Shown: positions 1 to 6,876 of the stretch, piece by piece
Layout: the number at the start of each line of letters is the position of its first letter
How positions within the stretch are numbered: position 1 is the stretch's first letter
Assembly: GCA_004299545.1 (NCBI GenBank)
Contig: SCRB01001061.1
Location: 1 to 8,824, forward strand
Direction: 5' to 3'
DNA: 8,824 nucleotides
Source of the DNA: Rhizobiaceae bacterium
GTDB taxonomy: Bacteria; Pseudomonadota; Alphaproteobacteria; Rhizobiales; Rhizobiaceae
The notes under the pieces: model-generated
Databases searched by the model: none
What the model saw: the letters and a program-made list of their open reading frames with translations, nothing else
Told to the model about the DNA's origin: nothing
Program-made: the position numbers and the translations under genes

Positions 1-120
1 CGGATGGGTGCCGAGCGTGTTGTGCCATTCGGTGGCGATAAAGCGGTGCGTCGTCATGCAGAAGGGGTAGAGGAGCGGCGCGATTTCCGCAAGCGGGACA
101 CGGCCTAACCCGAGGCGAAC
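1..120 (-). CDS. possible 5' fragment of an unidentified minus-strand gene, running off the left edge
   Basis: Read on the minus strand with positions 1-3 as an in-frame codon, this stretch is open. About 28 of the last 34 codons end in G or C, as in the real genes of the window. The peptide has a protein-like composition (for example PLAEIAPLLYPF followed by TTHRFIATEWHN). The frame stays open further upstream, past a GTG at 199-201, but that part looks less like coding sequence. I see no convincing start codon or ribosome-binding site, so the boundary at 120 is arbitrary. I do not recognise the family. If real, the gene is divergent from the ABC transporter genes. The plus-strand reading of the same bases, ending at a TAA at 106-108, is the less likely alternative. 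Confidence 0.3.
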
Positions 121-135
121 GAAATGGGAGCGTGA

Positions 136-163
136 TTGGGGAAAGGAACACTCGATTCTAAAA
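136..163 (+). promoter_or_regulatory. weak promoter candidate upstream of the ABC transporter genes
   Basis: A TTGGGG at 136-141 and a CTAAAA at 158-163 are separated by 16 bases, roughly the layout of a housekeeping-sigma promoter. The -35 element is poor. The downstream box lies in the nonamer TTCTAAAAG (156-164), which occurs again in the putative sdhC promoter. If used, it would leave a leader of about 180 bases before the binding-protein start at 351. This is inference from pattern only. Confidence 0.2.
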
Positions 164-243
164 GACCATGCTCTGGCGCCGCCGCCGGCCGGCTTTTCCA
201 CCGGGGCATCTCGATGCTTGTCTTTTTGCGTCGTTTGAACCAC

Positions 244-262
244 AAAGGGAGGAGAGCTTATG
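244..262 (+). promoter_or_regulatory. strong ribosome-binding site followed by an out-of-frame ATG
   Basis: AAAGGGAGGA at 244-253 is followed after six bases by an ATG at 260-262. The same ten bases with the same six-base spacing occur at 335-344 before the true start of the binding-protein gene at 351. The ATG at 260 is in a different frame (91 bases upstream). Its frame stays open to 1036 inside the binding-protein gene, but that translation is arginine-rich and looks like a shadow. The site could be a decoy, a leader translation start, or the relic of a duplicated leader. Confidence 0.4.
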
Positions 263-350
263 GCGATTGCTGAAAATCGCGAGCGCGATAGCAAAAATTG
301 CGGCCGGCAAAGCATCGGCTGTAAGCTGGGATCGAAAGGGAGGACTTCAT

Positions 351-1199
351 ATGAATTCATGGCTGAGAAGTTTTGTCACCGTCGGCGCGGCGGTCGCGTC
401 GACGCTGGCGATCGTATCGTTCGCCGGCGCCGCGACGATCGGCAATTGCGAACTGACCGGCACCAAGGGCTCCGTGCCCATCAAGCCAGCGATAGCCGGC
501 CAATTGACGGTCGAGACGAACCTGCCGGCACCCGGTTGGTGGAACGGCGATTCACCGGACGCCATCAAGGACGGCTACGAATATTGCATGGCGGCGAACA
601 TCGCCTACAGGGCGGGACTGGACAAGGTGAAAGTCGTCAACGTTTCCTTCGATGCCCTGGTCGCCGGCCAGACGAAGGATTTCGATCTCGCGCTGGCCGA
701 AATCTCCATCACGCCGGCCCGCAAGAAGGTGGTCAATTTCTCCGTCCCCTATTTCGATTCCGACATCGGTGTCATGATCAAGAAGAACGAGAGCTTCAAG
801 GAAGGGGCGCTCAAGGATATGCGCGTCGCGGTCATGCGGGGAACGACCGGCGCGGCCTTTGTCGCCGAGCACCTGCATCCGAAGCAGGTCAAGGTCTTCC
901 CCGACATGGGCGGGATGACGACCGCACTGATGGCGAACCAGGTCGATGCGATCATCCACGACACCTCGATCGTCCTGGGTGCGGCCTCGCAATCGAGTGG
1001 CGCCCTCAAGGTGCCGGACCAATATCACACCGGTGAGTCCTACGGCGCGCTTTATCCCAAGGGCTCTCCGAACCAGGAAGCTTTCGACAAGATCATTGAA
1101 TCGCTGAAGAAGGACGGCACCCTTGACAAGCTGGCGCAGAAATATCTCGCCGATGCCTGGGGCGCCGACCCGACCAAGATCCCCTACATCAAGCCCTGA
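351..1199 (+). CDS. amino acid ABC transporter, periplasmic substrate-binding protein
   Basis: This 282-residue protein is the extracytoplasmic receptor of a polar amino acid importer (HisJ/GlnH type, solute-binding family 3). Residues 1-27 form a signal peptide with a charged start, a hydrophobic core and an AGA-A cleavage site. The mature two-lobed domain covers about residues 50-275. The segment ISITPAR (118-124) matches the SxTxxR ligand motif of this family, with R124 in the place of the arginine that holds the substrate carboxylate. It is followed by VVNFSVPYF. D204 in AIIHD fits the aspartate that binds the amino group, so an amino acid-like ligand is likely; the exact substrate cannot be read. 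The start at 351 is chosen because AAAGGGAGGA lies six bases before it and the signal peptide begins there. The frame extends upstream to an ATG at 168 that has no ribosome-binding site. The gene is first in a binding protein-permease-ATPase operon, 21 bases from the permease. Confidence 0.9.
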   Translation: MNSWLRSFVTVGAAVASTLAIVSFAGAATIGNCELTGTKGSVPIKPAIAGQLTVETNLPAPGWWNGDSPDAIKDGYEYCMAANIAYRAGLDKVKVVNVSFDALVAGQTKDFDLALAEISITPARKKVVNFSVPYFDSDIGVMIKKNESFKEGALKDMRVAVMRGTTGAAFVAEHLHPKQVKVFPDMGGMTTALMANQVDAIIHDTSIVLGAASQSSGALKVPDQYHTGESYGALYPKGSPNQEAFDKIIESLKKDGTLDKLAQKYLADAWGADPTKIPYIKP

Positions 1200-1220
1200 C
1201 CGGCGCAGGACATCGTCCGA

Positions 1221-2363
1221 ATGACGGTGAATGAAGGCAACCAGGGAGGCGGGCTCACATCCGGCCTCCTCGGTAGCGACCGGCGCTGGAGTGCCGGAAC
1301 GCCGCCGAGAGACGCAACCGGATGGTCGGTAACAGCGCTGTTTGTCGCCCTGTTGGTCGTCTTTGCCACATGGTCGACGCTGCGCGCTATTTACGCCGCG
1401 CTTTCGAGCACCGGTGCCGGAGGGATCGTGGCGGCGGTCGTCCTCGTTCTTTGCGGCCTTGCCGTACTGGTGTTGTTATGGCCCGCCGTCCAGTCATGGC
1501 GGCAGTCACAAATAGCCAAGGCAGCGTTGGCCACAAGTGATCTGGTGCAGGCGCGTGTCGCGGGCGCGGCCTTGCGTGAATACGCTTTCTCGACGCTTGG
1601 CTATGCGGCGGTTGTTGTGATCCTGCTGGTGGCGGCGCAATTTTTTATCGCCAACGACCTTGCGGTAAGCCGTACTTTCTTCCAGGTGCCTTTGATCATC
1701 AGTTCCCTTGCGCTCACTCTCAAGGCCTTCTGGGTCAATATCTATATCTTCGTCGTCGCTGAAATCCTGGTCCTGATCTGGGGTCTCGTCGTGGCGGTCG
1801 CCCGGCTCCTTCCGGGCGACGCCGCTCGGCCGGTCCGGCTCATATCGACAATCTACACCGATATGTTCCGTGGCTTGCCGGCGATCATCAATATCTATCT
1901 GATCGGTTTCGGCATTCCATTAACCGGGTTGCCGGTGCTCAAGGATATGTCGCCGGAAGCCTACGCGATCCTGGCCTTGACGCTGACTTACGGTGCCTAT
2001 GTCGCCGAGGTCTATCGCGCCGGCATCGAAAGCATCCACTGGAGCCAGGTGGCAGCCGCCCGTTCACTCGGCCTGTCCTACATGCAGACCTTGCGCTATG
2101 TCGTCGTTCCTCAGGCAGTACGCCGCATCATCCCGCCATTGCTCAACGATTTCATCGGATTGCAGAAGGATACTGCGCTGGTCAATGTGATCGGATCGAT
2201 CGATGCATTCAACCAGGCACGGATCATCGGCTCCAACCATTTCAACCTGTCGCCCGTCACCACCGTCGCACTTCTCTTCATTCTCATCACCATCCCCCAG
2301 ACCCGCCTCGTCGACAAGCTGATCGAGCGCGACCAGCGCCGCATGCGCGCCGGCGGCAATTGA
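1221..2363 (+). CDS. amino acid ABC transporter, permease protein (HisM/GlnP family) with extended N-terminus
   Basis: This 380-residue inner-membrane protein carries the binding-protein-dependent permease domain in its C-terminal half. The EAA loop that contacts the ATPase is at about residues 264-298 (VYRAGIESI, then AAARSLGLS and VVVPQAVRR). Family members are usually about 220-260 residues. The extra N-terminal 160 residues contain a polar stretch (1-34) and about three hydrophobic segments near 36-60, 67-90 and 125-146. The core begins with the segment at about 167-197. It is the only permease in the cluster, so the transporter probably works with a permease homodimer; this is inference. 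The ATG at 1221 has only a weak AGGA ten bases upstream, but no better start is visible. The ATPase gene follows after 12 bases. Confidence 0.9.
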   Translation: MTVNEGNQGGGLTSGLLGSDRRWSAGTPPRDATGWSVTALFVALLVVFATWSTLRAIYAALSSTGAGGIVAAVVLVLCGLAVLVLLWPAVQSWRQSQIAKAALATSDLVQARVAGAALREYAFSTLGYAAVVVILLVAAQFFIANDLAVSRTFFQVPLIISSLALTLKAFWVNIYIFVVAEILVLIWGLVVAVARLLPGDAARPVRLISTIYTDMFRGLPAIINIYLIGFGIPLTGLPVLKDMSPEAYAILALTLTYGAYVAEVYRAGIESIHWSQVAAARSLGLSYMQTLRYVVVPQAVRRIIPPLLNDFIGLQKDTALVNVIGSIDAFNQARIIGSNHFNLSPVTTVALLFILITIPQTRLVDKLIERDQRRMRAGGN

Positions 2364-2375
2364 GGCCCCCGCATC

Positions 2376-3119
2376 ATGGCGATGATCGAAATCCGCAACA
2401 TCACCAAGAGCTACGGCGAGTTCAAAGTCTTTGACGGCCTCAGCCTGGAGGTCGAGAAGCATCAGGTCGTCTGCCTGATCGGTCCCTCCGGATGCGGAAA
2501 GTCGACGCTGTTGCGTTGCATGAACGGTCTCGAGACCATCCAGGGCGGCGAAATCCGCATCCACGGCGATCGCATGTCGGGACCTGGTGTCGATGTCAAC
2601 GCATTGCGCCGCGATGTCGGCATCGTCTTCCAGAGCTACAATCTGTTCCCGCATATGACGGTGCTGGAGAATGTCACGCTGGCGCCGGTCAAGGTGCTGA
2701 ACCAAAGCCGGGCCGAAGCGGAAGCGAAGGCGCTCCATCTGCTGAAGCGGATAGGACTCGAGCACAAGGCAAAGGAATATCCCGACCGCCTGTCGGGGGG
2801 CCAGCAGCAGCGCGTCGCCATCGTCCGCGCCCTGGCGATGGGGCCGATGGTGCTGCTGCTCGACGAGATCACCTCGGCGCTCGATCCAGAACTGGTTTCC
2901 GAAGTGCTCAATATCGTGCGCGACCTTGCCGCCGAAGGCATGACCATGCTTCTCGCCACGCACGAGATGGGATTCGCGCGCGAAGTCGCCAGCAAGATCT
3001 GCTTCCTCTATGGCGGCAAGGTGCATGAGGAAGGACCGCCGGCGCAAATCTTCAGCAATCCCGCCGAAGAACGTACGCGTGCCTTCCTTCAGCGGATCAT
3101 CGAAGCCGGGCGCCTGTGA
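2376..3119 (+). CDS. amino acid ABC transporter, ATP-binding protein
   Basis: This 247-residue cytoplasmic ATPase powers the importer encoded by the two preceding genes (GlnQ/HisP family, normal length). All the nucleotide-binding elements are visible: Walker A GPSGCGKST (36-44), Q-loop glutamine Q86, signature LSGGQQQR (139-146), Walker B ending in LLLDE (160-164) with catalytic E164, D-loop SALD (167-170) and switch histidine H196 in ATHEMGFA. The residue after the catalytic glutamate is isoleucine (DEIT) where proline (DEPT) is most common; variation there is tolerated in this subfamily. The ATG at 2376 has GAGG about ten bases upstream, and a second in-frame ATG at 2382 would shorten the protein by two residues. 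The gene is last in the transporter operon, and a stem-loop overlaps its stop codon. Confidence 0.94.
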   Translation: MAMIEIRNITKSYGEFKVFDGLSLEVEKHQVVCLIGPSGCGKSTLLRCMNGLETIQGGEIRIHGDRMSGPGVDVNALRRDVGIVFQSYNLFPHMTVLENVTLAPVKVLNQSRAEAEAKALHLLKRIGLEHKAKEYPDRLSGGQQQRVAIVRALAMGPMVLLLDEITSALDPELVSEVLNIVRDLAAEGMTMLLATHEMGFAREVASKICFLYGGKVHEEGPPAQIFSNPAEERTRAFLQRIIEAGRL

Positions 3120-3130
3120 AGGCCGGCTTT
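3103..3130 (+). terminator. possible intrinsic terminator overlapping the ATPase stop codon
   Basis: AAGCCGG at 3103-3109 and CCGGCTT at 3123-3129 are exact inverted repeats of 7 bp around a 13-base loop that contains the TGA stop. The stem runs into only three T residues, so this is a weak terminator candidate. Its place at the end of the transporter operon supports the role. Confidence 0.4.
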
Positions 3131-3218
3131 GGCGAAGGCAAGGCGATATCGCGCGCTATTGGCGAGCGGCAGCGAAGCCGCGCGGGTAAAACGGCGGCCG
3201 ATTCCCCAGGATCGTCAA

Positions 3219-3232
3219 TCAAATCGGTTTGA
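3219..3232. promoter_or_regulatory. operator-like inverted repeat upstream of sdhC
   Basis: TCAAA and TTTGA flank a TCGG centre, giving a 14-base imperfect palindrome about 70 bases upstream of the putative -35 box. It sits in an AT-richer patch of an otherwise GC-rich gap. It does not match the Fnr/FixK box (TTGAT-N4-ATCAA). The binding protein, if any, is unknown. A short palindrome like this can also occur by chance. Confidence 0.25.
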
Positions 3233-3300
3233 ATGGAGCGTTGGCGCGCATTCTGCCGGCCTATGGCATAAGCCATGGTGCAGCCACGCTTTTTTCGACT

Positions 3301-3328
3301 TTGACGCGATGCAAAAAGAGTTCTAAAA
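3301..3328 (+). promoter_or_regulatory. putative promoter of the sdhCDAB operon
   Basis: TTGACG (3301-3306) matches the -35 consensus in five of six positions. CTAAAA (3323-3328) lies 16 bases downstream as a plausible, imperfect -10 box for the alphaproteobacterial housekeeping sigma factor. Transcription would begin near 3335 and leave a leader of about 85-105 bases before sdhC. No other match this good is seen in the gap. Confidence 0.4.
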
Positions 3329-3421
3329 GGCGTCATCCAGGCATGAGCCGGCATCGATTTTTCTCGAGGCATCGCCCCAGATGTCTTCCGAAGCCGGGCC
3401 AGACCCAAGACGGGGGCTGAA

Positions 3422-3829
3422 ATGAGCAAGGAAACGACGATGCATGCGCGACCCCTGTCGCCGCATCTGCAAATCTATCGGCTGATCCCGACAATGCTGA
3501 TGTCGATCGTGCACCGCATCACCGGCGGCGCGCTCTATTTCGGCACCCTTCTCTTCGCCTGGTGGGTGATCGCCACAGCGACCTCGCAAAACGCTTTCGA
3601 CATCGCCAACGCGGTCTTCGGCTCGTGGATCGGACGTCTCGTTCTTTTCGGCTACACATGGGCGCTGGTGCATCATCTTCTCGGCGGCCTTCGCCATCTC
3701 GTCTGGGACACCGGAAGCTGGATGGAGAAGCACACGGCTACCAGGCTCGCCTGGGCGACGATCATCGGCTCCGTCATCCTCACAATTCTCATCTGGATCG
3801 TCGGCTATGCCGCGCGGGGAGCGTTCTGA
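3422..3829 (+). CDS. sdhC: succinate dehydrogenase cytochrome b556 subunit (SdhC)
   Basis: SdhC is one of two membrane anchors of respiratory complex II; it helps hold heme b and forms part of the ubiquinone site in the inner membrane. The protein has 135 residues, a normal length. It begins with the family signature RPLSPHLQIY (10-19). S28 and R32 in SIVHR correspond to the quinone-site serine and arginine of E. coli SdhC (S27, R31). The second signature, H85 to D96 (HLLGGLRHLVWD), contains the axial heme histidine. Three membrane helices are evident near 30-52, 68-93 and 108-130. Two starts are possible: 3422, or the in-frame ATG at 3440, which has AAGGA seven bases upstream and would remove six residues. 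sdhD begins one base after the stop codon. Confidence 0.95.
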   Translation: MSKETTMHARPLSPHLQIYRLIPTMLMSIVHRITGGALYFGTLLFAWWVIATATSQNAFDIANAVFGSWIGRLVLFGYTWALVHHLLGGLRHLVWDTGSWMEKHTATRLAWATIIGSVILTILIWIVGYAARGAF

Positions 3830-3830
3830 A

Positions 3831-4214
3831 ATGACCGATATGCGCACGCCTCTCGGCAAGGTTCGCGGATTTGGATCGGCAAAGGAGGGAACGGGTGATT
3901 TCTGGCGCACCCGCATCACCTCGGTCGCCCTGATCCCGCTCGCGATCTATTTCATCATCCTCGTCATATCGCTGAACGGTGCGAACTATCAGGAAGTGCA
4001 CGCGTCGCTCTCGCATCCCGTCAACGCGTTGGTTCTGGCGCTCTTCATCCTGATCAGCCTCGTTCATATGCGGCTCGGCATGCAGGAGATCATCCAGGAC
4101 TATATTCAAGGCGAGGGCCTCAAAGTCTCGCTTCTGATGCTCAGCACCTTCTTTTGCGTGATCGTGGGCGTGGCCTCCCTCTTCGCGCTCCTCAAGCTTG
4201 CCTTCGGAGGTTGA
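3831..4214 (+). CDS. sdhD: succinate dehydrogenase hydrophobic membrane anchor subunit (SdhD)
   Basis: SdhD is the second membrane anchor of complex II and shares heme b and quinone binding with SdhC. The protein has 127 residues and three membrane helices near 29-48, 64-83 and 98-122. H79 lies eleven residues before D90-Y91 ([14 protein letters not shown]), the same spacing as heme ligand H71 and quinone-site D82-Y83 in E. coli SdhD. The start at 3831 is one base after the sdhC stop codon, with GGGGAG upstream. The frame extends to an ATG at 3807 inside sdhC, but that start is not needed. The anchor is of the alphaproteobacterial type, with a polar N-terminus rich in glycine and charged residues. 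sdhA starts two bases after its stop codon. Confidence 0.94.
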   Translation: MTDMRTPLGKVRGFGSAKEGTGDFWRTRITSVALIPLAIYFIILVISLNGANYQEVHASLSHPVNALVLALFILISLVHMRLGMQEIIQDYIQGEGLKVSLLMLSTFFCVIVGVASLFALLKLAFGG

Positions 4215-4216
4215 CG

Positions 4217-6061
4217 ATGGCTGGAACATCCGCGCCGGCGAAGCCTTCGACAACCGGCTCCGCCTATACTTCCGTCGACCATGCCTTCGATGTCGTGGTC
4301 GTCGGCGCCGGCGGCGCCGGCTTGCGCGCCACGCTCGGCATGGCCGAGCAGGGGTTGCGAACGGCCTGCATCACCAAGGTCTTCCCGACGCGCTCGCATA
4401 CTGTCGCGGCGCAGGGCGGCATCGCCGCCTCGCTCGCCAATATGGGGCCTGACAACTGGCAGTGGCATCTCTACGACACCGTCAAGGGGTCGGATTGGCT
4501 GGGCGACATCGACGCGCAGGAATATATGGTGCGCGAGGCGCCGAAGGCCGTCTATGAACTCGAGCATTACGGCGTGCCCTTCAGCCGCACGGAGGAAGGC
4601 AAGATCTACCAGCGGCCCTTCGGCGGTCATATGACCGAGTTCGGCGAAGGACCACCGGTGCAGCGCACCTGCGCCGCCGCCGACCGGACGGGCCATGCCA
4701 TCCTGCACACGCTCTATGGCCAGTCGCTCAAGCACCATGCCCAATTCTTTGTCGAATATGTCGCGATCGACCTGATCATGTCGGGCGGGGTCTGTACCGG
4801 CGTCGTCGCCTGGAACCTCGATGACGGCACGATCCATCGCTTCGCCGCCAAGATGGTAGTGCTGGCGACCGGCGGTTATGGCCGAGCCTATTTCTCGGCG
4901 ACCTCGGCGCATACCTGCACCGGCGACGGCGGCGGCATGGCCGCGCGGGCCGGACTGCCGCTACAGGACATGGAGTTCGTCCAGTTTCATCCGACCGGCA
5001 TCTACGGCGCCGGCTGCCTCATCACCGAGGGCGCGCGCGGCGAGGGCGGTTATCTTGTCAATTCCGAGGGCGAGCGCTTCATGGAGCGCTATGCGCCTTC
5101 GGCGAAAGACCTCGCCAGCCGAGACGTCGTTTCGCGCTGCATGACGCTCGAAATCCGCGAGGGACGCGGCGTCGGCAAGAAGAAGGACCATATCTTCCTG
5201 CATCTCGATCATCTCGACCCGGCGGTTCTGCATGAAAGGTTGCCCGGCATTTCCGAATCGGCGCGCATCTTCGCCGGCGTCGACCTGACCAAGGAGCCGA
5301 TCCCCGTCCTGCCGACCGTGCACTACAATATGGGCGGCATCCCGACCAATCACTGGGGCGAGGTGCTCAACCCGACGAAGGATGATCCCAACCGCGTGCA
5401 GCCCGGCCTGATGGCGGTCGGCGAGGCGGGATGCGCCTCCGTCCACGGCGCCAACCGCCTCGGCTCGAACTCGCTGATCGACCTCGTTGTTTTCGGGCGT
5501 GCGGCGGCGATCCGTGCCGGCGAGGTGATCGACCGCAACGCGTCCATTCCGAAGCCGGACGAGGCGTCGGTTGAAAAGATCATGGAGCGTTTCGATCGTC
5601 TCCGCCATGCCAATGGTTCCGAACCGACGGCGGTTTTGCGCGAGAAGATGCAGCGCGCCATGCAGGAAGACGCCGCCGTCTTCCGTACCGGCGAGACGCT
5701 GGCGCAGGGCTGCAAGCGCATCTCCGCGATCTGGAACGAGCTTTCCGACATCAAGGTCACGGATCGTTCGATGATCTGGAATTCCGATCTTGTCGAGACG
5801 CTGGAACTCGAAAACCTGATGACAAACGCCATCGCCACCGTCTACGGCGCGGAGGCGCGCACCGAAAGCCGTGGCGCGCATGCGCGCGAGGACTTTCCCG
5901 ACCGCGACGACAAGGATTGGCGCCGGCACACGCTCGCAAAGGTGGACGAGAAGGGCCATGTGACCCTTTCCTACCGTCCGGTCCATGCGGAAACGGTGCT
6001 GCCTTATTCCGAAGGCGGCATCGACCCGAAGAAACTCGCGCCGAAGAAGCGCGTGTACTGA
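4217..6061 (+). CDS. sdhA: succinate dehydrogenase flavoprotein subunit (SdhA)
   Basis: SdhA oxidises succinate to fumarate with covalently bound FAD and passes electrons to SdhB; it acts on the cytoplasmic face of the inner membrane. The protein has 614 residues, typical for this class. The dinucleotide fold is [13 protein letters not shown] (26-38). H61 in [10 protein letters not shown] (59-68) is the residue that carries FAD. Substrate-site residues are in place: H258 (FHPTG), T270-E271 ([10 protein letters not shown]), R302 (SRDVVSR), H369 (TVHYNMGG) and R414 (ANRLGSNSL). The C-terminal domain, from about 450, ends in the usual lysine-rich [10 protein letters not shown]. The start at 4217 has CGGAGG six bases upstream inside the end of sdhD, which suggests translational coupling. 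The frame is open to 4154, inside sdhD, but an upstream start there has no support. Confidence 0.97.
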   Translation: MAGTSAPAKPSTTGSAYTSVDHAFDVVVVGAGGAGLRATLGMAEQGLRTACITKVFPTRSHTVAAQGGIAASLANMGPDNWQWHLYDTVKGSDWLGDIDAQEYMVREAPKAVYELEHYGVPFSRTEEGKIYQRPFGGHMTEFGEGPPVQRTCAAADRTGHAILHTLYGQSLKHHAQFFVEYVAIDLIMSGGVCTGVVAWNLDDGTIHRFAAKMVVLATGGYGRAYFSATSAHTCTGDGGGMAARAGLPLQDMEFVQFHPTGIYGAGCLITEGARGEGGYLVNSEGERFMERYAPSAKDLASRDVVSRCMTLEIREGRGVGKKKDHIFLHLDHLDPAVLHERLPGISESARIFAGVDLTKEPIPVLPTVHYNMGGIPTNHWGEVLNPTKDDPNRVQPGLMAVGEAGCASVHGANRLGSNSLIDLVVFGRAAAIRAGEVIDRNASIPKPDEASVEKIMERFDRLRHANGSEPTAVLREKMQRAMQEDAAVFRTGETLAQGCKRISAIWNELSDIKVTDRSMIWNSDLVETLELENLMTNAIATVYGAEARTESRGAHAREDFPDRDDKDWRRHTLAKVDEKGHVTLSYRPVHAETVLPYSEGGIDPKKLAPKKRVY

Positions 6062-6076
6062 TCGAGGGACAAAGAG

Positions 6077-6856
6077 ATGGTCCAACTCACGCTCCCCAGG
6101 AACTCGAAGATCAGGGAAGGCAAGGTCTGGCCGAAGCCGGAAGGCGCGACTAATCTGCGCGAATACCGCATCTATCGATGGTCGCCCGACGATGGGGAGA
6201 ACCCGCGCCTCGACACCTATTATGTCGATCTGGACGATTGCGGCCCGATGGTGCTCGATGCGCTTTTGTGGATCAAGAACAAGGTCGATCCGACGCTGAC
6301 CTTGCGGCGTTCCTGCCGCGAAGGCATTTGCGGTTCCTGCGCCATGAACATCGACGGCACGAATACGCTCGCCTGCACCAAGGGCATGGACGAGATCGGC
6401 GGCGCGGTGAAGATCTATCCGCTGCCACATATGCCGGTGGTGAAGGACCTCGTGCCCGATCTCACCAATTTCTATGCGCAGCATGCCTCGATCGAGCCAT
6501 GGCTGATCACCGTTTCGCCACCGCCCGAAAAGGAATGGCGCCAGAGCCATGAGGACCGTGCGAAGCTCGACGGGCTTTACGAGTGTATCCTTTGCGCCTG
6601 CTGCTCGACCTCCTGCCCGTCCTACTGGTGGAACGGCGACCGCTATCTTGGCCCGGCCACGCTGCTCCAGGCCTATCGCTGGCTGATCGACTCCAGAGAC
6701 GAGGCTACGGGCGAACGGCTCGACAATCTGGAAGACCCTTTCCGGCTCTATCGTTGCCACACGATCATGAATTGCGCGCAAACTTGCCCGAAGGGCCTCA
6801 ATCCCGCCAAGGCGATCGCCGAAATCAAGAAGATGATGGTCGAGCGGCGGGTGTAG
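6077..6856 (+). CDS. sdhB: succinate dehydrogenase iron-sulfur subunit (SdhB)
   Basis: SdhB carries electrons from the flavin of SdhA through three iron-sulfur clusters to ubiquinone at the SdhC/SdhD interface. The protein has 259 residues, the usual length. The [2Fe-2S] ligands are C80, C85, C88 (CREGICGSC) and C100 in the N-terminal ferredoxin domain. In the C-terminal domain, [12 protein letters not shown] (170-181) gives C170, C173 and C176, which with C237 hold the [4Fe-4S] cluster. C180, C227 and C233 fit the [3Fe-4S] cluster. All are present, so the protein should be functional. The ATG at 6077 has GAGGGA (6064-6069) seven bases upstream. The gap to sdhA is 15 bases, and the next gene follows after 20 bases. 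Confidence 0.97.
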   Translation: MVQLTLPRNSKIREGKVWPKPEGATNLREYRIYRWSPDDGENPRLDTYYVDLDDCGPMVLDALLWIKNKVDPTLTLRRSCREGICGSCAMNIDGTNTLACTKGMDEIGGAVKIYPLPHMPVVKDLVPDLTNFYAQHASIEPWLITVSPPPEKEWRQSHEDRAKLDGLYECILCACCSTSCPSYWWNGDRYLGPATLLQAYRWLIDSRDEATGERLDNLEDPFRLYRCHTIMNCAQTCPKGLNPAKAIAEIKKMMVERRV

Positions 6857-6876
6857 CAAGGCAGGGCCGGAGAGGC

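Larger units (their letters stand above)
3120..3421. other. intergenic region between the ABC ATPase gene and sdhC
   Basis: No convincing gene lies in these 302 bases. Short open frames on both strands lack ribosome-binding sites and protein-like composition. The region holds the right arm of the possible ATPase terminator, a small GC stem (GCGGC 3166-3170 with GCCGC 3177-3181), an operator-like inverted repeat (3219-3232), and a palindrome ATGGC-ATAA-GCCAT (3263-3276). It also has a run of six T (3290-3295), a promoter candidate (3301-3328), and a direct repeat GGCATCG (3350-3356 and 3368-3374) in the presumed sdhC leader. Confidence 0.6.

Noticed and set aside
168..350. In-frame upstream extension of the binding protein to an ATG at 168
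   Set aside because: There is no ribosome-binding site before 168, and the extension would place 61 residues before a textbook signal peptide that begins at 351.
260..1036. A 258-codon plus-strand frame starting at the ATG with a strong ribosome-binding site
   Set aside because: As a protein it is arginine-rich and without recognisable structure, and it overlaps the binding-protein gene almost completely. Only the ribosome-binding site itself is kept as a finding.
2064..3047. A long open frame on the minus strand across the end of the permease and the ATPase genes
   Set aside because: It is antisense to the conserved ATPase, and its histidine- and aspartate-rich composition is typical of a mirror frame in GC-rich coding DNA.
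3263..3295. Palindrome ATGGC-ATAA-GCCAT followed by six T as a terminator
   Set aside because: The stem is only 5 bp and the T run starts 13 bases after it, so the geometry does not fit an intrinsic terminator.
3097..3429. Minus-strand open frame of about 110 codons across the gap before sdhC
   Set aside because: It overlaps the promoter candidate and the ATPase end, has no start signal and does not resemble a protein family.
4961..6859. A very long open frame on the minus strand across sdhA and sdhB
   Set aside because: It lies antisense to two clearly functional genes with complete motifs. High GC with G/C-ending codons removes stop codons from the opposite frame. The translation matches no family I know and has no ribosome-binding site.
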